Of a stretch of DNA of 6,701 nt, positions 5,845 to 6,701 are shown in pieces (within the stretch, counting starts at the first letter, position 1; the number at the start of each line of letters is the position of its first letter). The position numbers and the translations under genes were made by a program. The notes under the pieces were generated by a model. That model made no database searches. It worked only from the letters and a program-made list of their open reading frames with translations, and was not told where the DNA came from. The DNA lies in contig CALGBN010000349.1 in assembly GCA_937877765.1 (NCBI GenBank), forward strand, positions 1 to 6,701. The letters are read 5' to 3'. The DNA is from Candidatus Bathyarchaeota archaeon (GTDB taxonomy: Archaea; Thermoproteota; Bathyarchaeia; TCS64).

Positions 5845-5908
5845 TTTAGGGTAAAAAAACCCATTTTAGCTATATCTCCCTTATTTTATGTAAATTGCCC
5901 CTTAGATG

Positions 5909-5923
5909 TATTTACAGTAAATA
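5909..5923. promoter_or_regulatory. 15-bp palindrome upstream of the 5983 gene (candidate operator)
   Basis: TATTTAC-A-GTAAATA: two perfect 7-bp arms around one central base. It lies about 20 bp upstream of the TATA-like box at 5944 and about 85 bp upstream of the operon's box at 5824, in the shared divergent promoter region. The form suits a dimeric helix-turn-helix regulator. No regulator gene is in the window. Confidence 0.45.
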
Positions 5924-5943
5924 TTCCGTCCTCTGTGCCGAGT

Positions 5944-5951
5944 CTTAAATA
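5944..5951 (+). promoter_or_regulatory. TATA-like box for the 5983 gene
   Basis: CTTAAATA on the plus strand, centred about 35 nt upstream of the ATG at 5983. It predicts a leader of about 10 nt, with no good ribosome site. If it is the promoter, the upstream GTG at 5935 cannot be the start, because it would lie before the box. Confidence 0.45.
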
Positions 5952-5982
5952 CATCATAACCAAACTAAACCGTGGACCTTTA

Positions 5983-6435
5983 ATGAGTGACCAGCAGAAA
6001 CAATCATTCCAGATATTATTTGCGGGAGCAAGCGTCGCCTTCGGAGTACCTTTCCTATTGATAGAGGTCATCGGGCTTGTCCTGGGTATGGAGCTATACA
6101 ATACATACCCAACATTGTTCGGGGCACTTTACATCTCATTATATGTATTGGGCGGTATCTTGGGTGGCTCATTAGCTACACGAAAAGTTGAACTAGCCCA
6201 AATGACCCGTTTTGGGGTATTAACAGGATTGGTAGCTTTCTTCATTCAGCAAGTTGTGTATTTCATATTTTTCGGAGCAGGAGTGCTAGGTGATACTTAT
6301 ACCCTGTTTGCATTGGTCGGTGGCTCCCTCATGGGCTCAATTTACACCAAGCAAAACATAAAGCGTCTAGAAAAAGAACTAGCGGAAAAAGAAGCAGAGA
6401 AACAAGCTGAGGAGCCCTCTGAGGAAGAGGTTTAA
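5983..6435 (+). CDS. Hypothetical four-helix membrane protein with charged helical tail (150 aa)
   Basis: I do not recognise the family. From Met at 5983 the protein has 150 residues, with hydrophobic segments at about 9-35, 44-66, 74-97 and 104-121. The helices are rich in small residues (GGILGGSLA at 57-65; GGSLMGS at 113-119), suggesting tight packing. The tail from about 123 is a highly charged helix (KRLEKELAEKEAEKQAEE), probably a cytoplasmic coiled coil, ending in EEPSEEEV. An in-frame GTG at 5935 would add 16 residues, but they are hydrophilic and unremarkable, and the TATA-like box at 5944 lies downstream of that GTG, so the ATG is preferred. The gene is divergent from the four-gene membrane operon and shares about 200 bp of regulatory DNA with it, so joint regulation is plausible. 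Its stop overlaps that of the convergent deacylase gene. Confidence 0.8.
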   Translation: MSDQQKQSFQILFAGASVAFGVPFLLIEVIGLVLGMELYNTYPTLFGALYISLYVLGGILGGSLATRKVELAQMTRFGVLTGLVAFFIQQVVYFIFFGAGVLGDTYTLFALVGGSLMGSIYTKQNIKRLEKELAEKEAEKQAEEPSEEEV

Positions 6436-6701
6436 AGTCTCAGTATCAGACCGGCTCTTGCGCCCGTATGTTCTTGGTCCTCAAGTGTAACAGCACCGTT
6501 CACCACAAGGTGTATTATTCCTTCTGGGAATCGTTTGGTTGCTTCCGCTGGTACGAATTCAGATTTATCGAGAACCGTGTCTGGGTTGAAGACCATGATA
6601 TCCGCCTTATAGCCCTGTGCCAGTAGTCCTCTGTCTCGTAGACCAAGTGTCTGGGCTGGTAGACTCGTCATTTTTCTTACAGCGTCTTCCAGCGTCAATA
6701 C
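6432..6701 (-). CDS. N-acyl-D-amino-acid deacylase (D-aminoacylase), C-terminal fragment
   Basis: Only the last 89 residues are in the window; the reading frame is open to the right edge (GTA at 6699-6701), and the TTG at 6698 is an internal codon, not a start. The fragment is typical of the C-terminal end of D-aminoacylases in the amidohydrolase superfamily, which hydrolyse N-acyl-D-amino acids to the free amino acid and a carboxylate. Landmarks: LTLEDAVRKMTSLPAQTLGL, then GLLAQGYKADIMVFNPDTV, RFPEGI-x-x-x-VVNG, and HTGARAG close to the end. Full proteins are roughly 500 residues, so the catalytic barrel and metal ligands lie beyond the window and activity cannot be judged here. The KADIMVF segment belongs to the small beta domain of this superfamily. 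Other family-3 amidohydrolases share parts of this pattern, but HTGARAG points to the D-aminoacylase group. The stop overlaps that of the convergent membrane gene. Confidence 0.9.
   Translation of the reverse strand, partial: VLTLEDAVRKMTSLPAQTLGLRDRGLLAQGYKADIMVFNPDTVLDKSEFVPAEATKRFPEGIIHLVVNGAVTLEDQEHTGARAGLILRL

Noticed and set aside
5849..5862. GGGT-A-rich-ACCC hairpin between divergent promoters
   Set aside because: The arms are only four bases around a six-A loop and lie upstream of both promoters, so neither terminator nor leader role fits.
5935..5982. GTG start adding 16 residues to the 5983 gene
   Set aside because: The likely TATA box (5944-5951) lies downstream of this GTG and the added residues contribute no recognisable feature; it is not excluded.
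6432..6698. TTG at 6698 as start of a small complete protein
   Set aside because: The frame stays open to the window edge and the sequence is the C-terminal end of a much longer D-aminoacylase.
70..6701. tRNA, rRNA, CRISPR array, insertion sequence or toxin-antitoxin pair
   Set aside because: No cloverleaf-like element, regularly spaced repeat, transposase or typical small gene pair was seen on either strand.

Overview
The window looks archaeal: moderate GC, tightly packed genes, TATA-like boxes about 25-36 nt upstream of several start codons with no Shine-Dalgarno site, and strong GGAGG-type sites only inside the operon. The protein families and overall style suggest an uncultured archaeon, possibly an Asgard (Thorarchaeota-like) lineage. 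That placement is an inference from memory, not a measurement. Bases 1-69 are not biological. They are an Illumina P5 / Nextera read-1 adapter with an 8-base index, so the left edge is a contig end carrying untrimmed library sequence.

Layout. 84-1556 (minus) is a complete MlrC-like M81 family metallohydrolase. It is divergent from 1686-2054 (plus), a small unrecognised soluble protein; the 129-bp gap between them holds a TATA-like box and a 9-bp inverted repeat. On the minus strand, 2066-2425 encodes a small protein with an acidic tail and 2459-2842 encodes a four-helix membrane protein; each seems to have its own TATA-like box. From 5779 down to 2896 runs the centrepiece, a tight four-gene operon. 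In transcription order it encodes a DUF6754-type protein (260 aa), a polytopic protein (211 aa), a protein with a large acidic extracytoplasmic domain anchored at both ends (277 aa), and a second polytopic protein (207 aa). Gaps are 6 and 2 nt, followed by a TAATG overlap. Divergent from it, after about 200 bp carrying two short perfect palindromes and TATA-like boxes on both strands, is 5983-6435 (plus), a four-helix protein with a charged C-terminal helix. Its stop codon overlaps that of 6432-6701 (minus), the C-terminal end of an N-acyl-D-amino-acid deacylase cut by the window edge.

How the genes may work together. The two edge genes are hydrolases of amide/peptide-like substrates. The four-gene operon looks like one membrane complex: two multi-helix subunits plus two helix-domain-helix subunits whose soluble domains are predicted to lie on opposite faces of the membrane. 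I recall close relatives of all four in other archaea and in bacteria, always as hypothetical proteins. This is the best candidate here for an undescribed system. Its function cannot be read from the sequence. No RNA gene, CRISPR array or natural mobile element was seen, and no gene-free stretch exceeds 300 bases.
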